This document shows positions 9,780-10,676 of a DNA stretch of 10,676 bases, one piece after another. A program made the position numbers and the translations under genes. The DNA comes from Phoronis ovalis (Eukaryota > Phoronida > Phoronidae). Within the stretch, counting starts at the first letter, position 1. Every line of letters starts with the position of its first letter. The DNA lies in NCBI GenBank assembly GCA_028565635.1, contig JAOXYB010061190.1, positions 1 through 10,676 on the forward strand, given 5' to 3'. The notes under the pieces were generated by a model, which was not told where the DNA came from, did not search any database, and saw only the letters and a program-made list of their open reading frames with translations.

Positions 9780-9954
9780 TCAATCGAGTTGAACAACTTT
9801 GTGGCCTGACAAATGAGTTCTAACGCAGCATTTCTGCTTTTTCCACTGCACGGAAACAGATGAAAAGTCAACAACGAAGGATGCAACGATTTCGCTGCTT
9901 GTTTCAATTTTGGGAAGTAGCACCCACCTGGCACCAGTCCCCGCGTAAGCGCAT

Positions 9955-9969
9955 AGCGACATCTATTGG
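9955..9969 (+). promoter_or_regulatory. CTCF-core-like site overlapping an inverted CCAAT box
   Basis: GCGACATCTATTGG (9956-9969) matches 12 of 14 positions of the CTCF core written SYGCCMYCTRSTGG. The first 11 bases from 9955, AGCGACATCTA, are shared (one C/T and one A/G difference) with a minus-strand site in the NECAP promoter. The match is by eye; binding is not shown. Confidence 0.35.
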
Positions 9970-10210
9970 TTACTACTAAAATATGTCGAGGCCACGTAGA
10001 CGGACACGCAACAACTGTAAATAAATGCGCTATAAAATATAATCCCTCATTATATTGTAAAAAAATATAAATGGATATACCTAAATAGCTAAACTTAAGA
10101 GGTTTTAGTTTTGCCGATTTTATTAAAGCCTGTAGCATCTTATTTCATCTCTAGATACTTAAATATGCTTTACTATTTAACGTGATTGTATTCCTTCTCT
10201 GATATAATTC

Positions 10211-10219
10211 AAGATGGCG
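10211..10219 (+). promoter_or_regulatory. YY1-like motif over the DDOST start codon
   Basis: AAGATGGCG spans the start codon (ATG at 10214). This is the core of the YY1 consensus, which often overlaps start codons of housekeeping genes. It also gives strong Kozak context (A at -3, G at +4). Confidence 0.45.
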
Positions 10220-10358
10220 ATACCCAGGTGTGCTATTGCCGGTCTTCTTGCAATTCTTCTTTTAGGCTCCACTGTTTATGCTGGAGGAAGAACTCTTGTG
10301 CTTGTTGATAACTGGGCTATTCGTGAGACACATTCATTGTTCTTTAGATCACTTAGAG
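10214..10358 (+). CDS. DDOST: DDOST/OST48, oligosaccharyltransferase 48 kDa subunit, first coding exon (partial)
   Basis: This exon encodes 48 complete codons plus one base, ending at donor GTAAGC (phase 1). Residues 1 to about 23 are a signal peptide: Met-Ala, Arg5, then a Leu/Ile-rich core ending TVYA. The mature start [10 protein letters not shown] (24-33) and [11 protein letters not shown] (37-47) are near identical to the start of human OST48 ([20 protein letters not shown]). DDOST is an ER-membrane type I subunit of the complex that moves the lipid-linked glycan to Asn in nascent proteins, and most of it faces the lumen. The family is about 430-460 aa, so roughly nine tenths of the gene lies past the window end. 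The phase-1 G would complete the conserved Asp/Gly codon after SLR. The strong Kozak context and correct signal peptide length support this start. Confidence 0.94.
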
Positions 10359-10676
10359 GTAAGCATTTGACATTTATTTCGAATAAACTTTCTGCACTCC
10401 CGCAGCCACGTACAGCCTCCCGTGGCGTTGGCGTTGCCTCTGGCTTTTAATATTCCGATGTACATATTAAATATTGTTCTAATGCACCAGGTGAGTCTTA
10501 GAGCTTTTAACAAATGGAGAGCCATAACCCTGTCTACATCTCTGCCGGCCAACCATAATAGGTTCGTGTAGCCAGGACTATTAGCCAGCATCTAATGTAA
10601 TTGTACCCCCAGCAGTAGGCTGGAGGTACTTTGGATTTACCCTGTAACCGCCGCGTCCGCTGCGTCAAATTCACTG
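10359..10676 (+). other. DDOST intron 1, 5' part
   Basis: It begins at donor GTAAGC; no matching acceptor and DDOST exon is visible before the window ends. From about 10395 it is more GC-rich than other introns here and holds two stem-loops: GCCACG/CGTGGC (10405-10410/10421-10426) and a longer one at 10603-10629. The change in base composition suggests an inserted repeat element, but no family was recognised. Open frames here (plus to 10450, minus 10349-10591) look non-coding. Confidence 0.75.
10603..10629. repeat. 11-bp imperfect stem-loop in DDOST intron 1
   Basis: GTACCCCCAGC (10603-10613), loop AGTAG, GCTGGAGGTAC (10619-10629). Ten of 11 positions pair, with one C/A mismatch. It is GC-rich, unlike most of the window. 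Confidence 0.6.

Larger units (their letters stand above)
9679..10213. promoter_or_regulatory. Head-to-head intergenic region, likely bidirectional promoter of the TTC17-like gene and DDOST
   Basis: Only 535 nt separate the two divergent start codons, and both 5' UTRs must fit in it. The half next to the TTC17-like gene (about 9690-10015) is richer in GC and CpG than the rest of the window. Visible elements are paired CAGCTG E-boxes (9721-9726, 9728-9733), an NF-Y-type CCAATCAG on the minus strand (9779 to 9772), a second inverted CCAAT (9965-9969) and a CTCF-like GCGACATCTATTGG (9956-9969). The DDOST-proximal half (10020-10200) is AT-rich. A 131-codon minus-strand frame across 9743-10138 has no recognisable protein character. 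Confidence 0.6.

Noticed and set aside
9743-10138. 131-codon minus-strand open frame in the head-to-head region
   Set aside because: It is long, but spans the promoter elements, is out of frame with the TTC17-like exon and shows no protein-like conservation that I can recognise.
10562-10574. GGTTCGTGTAGCC, similar to a tRNA/SINE B box
   Set aside because: Only the first half fits the consensus and no A box lies at the right distance upstream, so a tRNA or tRNA-derived SINE is not supported.
10349-10591. 80-codon minus-strand frame in DDOST intron 1, considered as a retroelement fragment
   Set aside because: No reverse transcriptase or transposase motif is visible and it overlaps the exon/intron boundary; a repeat search would be needed to say more.
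1-10676. CRISPR array, prokaryotic operon, phage or defence system
   Set aside because: No spaced direct repeats, no bacterial gene structure; every confident coding segment is an intron-split animal gene.

Overview
The window is eukaryotic nuclear DNA from an animal. Three protein-coding genes are split by GT-AG introns, the non-coding DNA is very AT-rich, and there is no operon structure or Shine-Dalgarno spacing. Each protein matches a family conserved across animals. Compact introns (about 270 to 800 bp) in AT-rich DNA would fit an invertebrate, perhaps a lophotrochozoan such as a mollusc, but that is a guess from style and not from a diagnostic marker.

Layout, left to right. (1) Positions 1-328 are the upstream/promoter side of the first gene. 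(2) Positions 329-4651, plus strand, hold a complete seven-exon NECAP gene (269 aa), an endocytic clathrin-adaptor accessory protein. The exons join in frame and end in the family's signature WVQF-stop. (3) Positions 4652-7512 are AT-rich DNA between two convergent genes: both 3' UTRs plus intergenic sequence, with no convincing coding exon. (4) Positions 9678 down to 7513, minus strand, hold a complete three-exon gene (371 aa) for a short TTC17-like protein: signal peptide, glycosylatable lumenal segment, three TPR-like repeats, one C-terminal membrane segment. (5) Positions 9679-10213 separate the TTC17-like gene from the third gene, head to head, and look like a shared bidirectional promoter. 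(6) Positions 10214-10358, plus strand, are the first coding exon of DDOST/OST48, a subunit of the ER oligosaccharyltransferase. The rest of that gene lies beyond the window; 10359-10676 is the start of its intron 1.

All three products belong to the secretory/endocytic system. NECAP works at clathrin coats. DDOST is part of the enzyme that N-glycosylates proteins in the ER. The TTC17-like protein is predicted to enter the ER and carries four N-glycosylation sequons. This is a thematic link only; no physical interaction can be read from DNA.

I found no undescribed multi-gene system. The points most worth a second look are the compact, membrane-anchored TTC17-like protein, the short head-to-head promoter, a CTCF-like 11-mer (AGCGACAYCTR) shared by two of the promoters, a Trp-to-Gly change in the NECAP PHear domain, and a strong stem-loop in DDOST intron 1.
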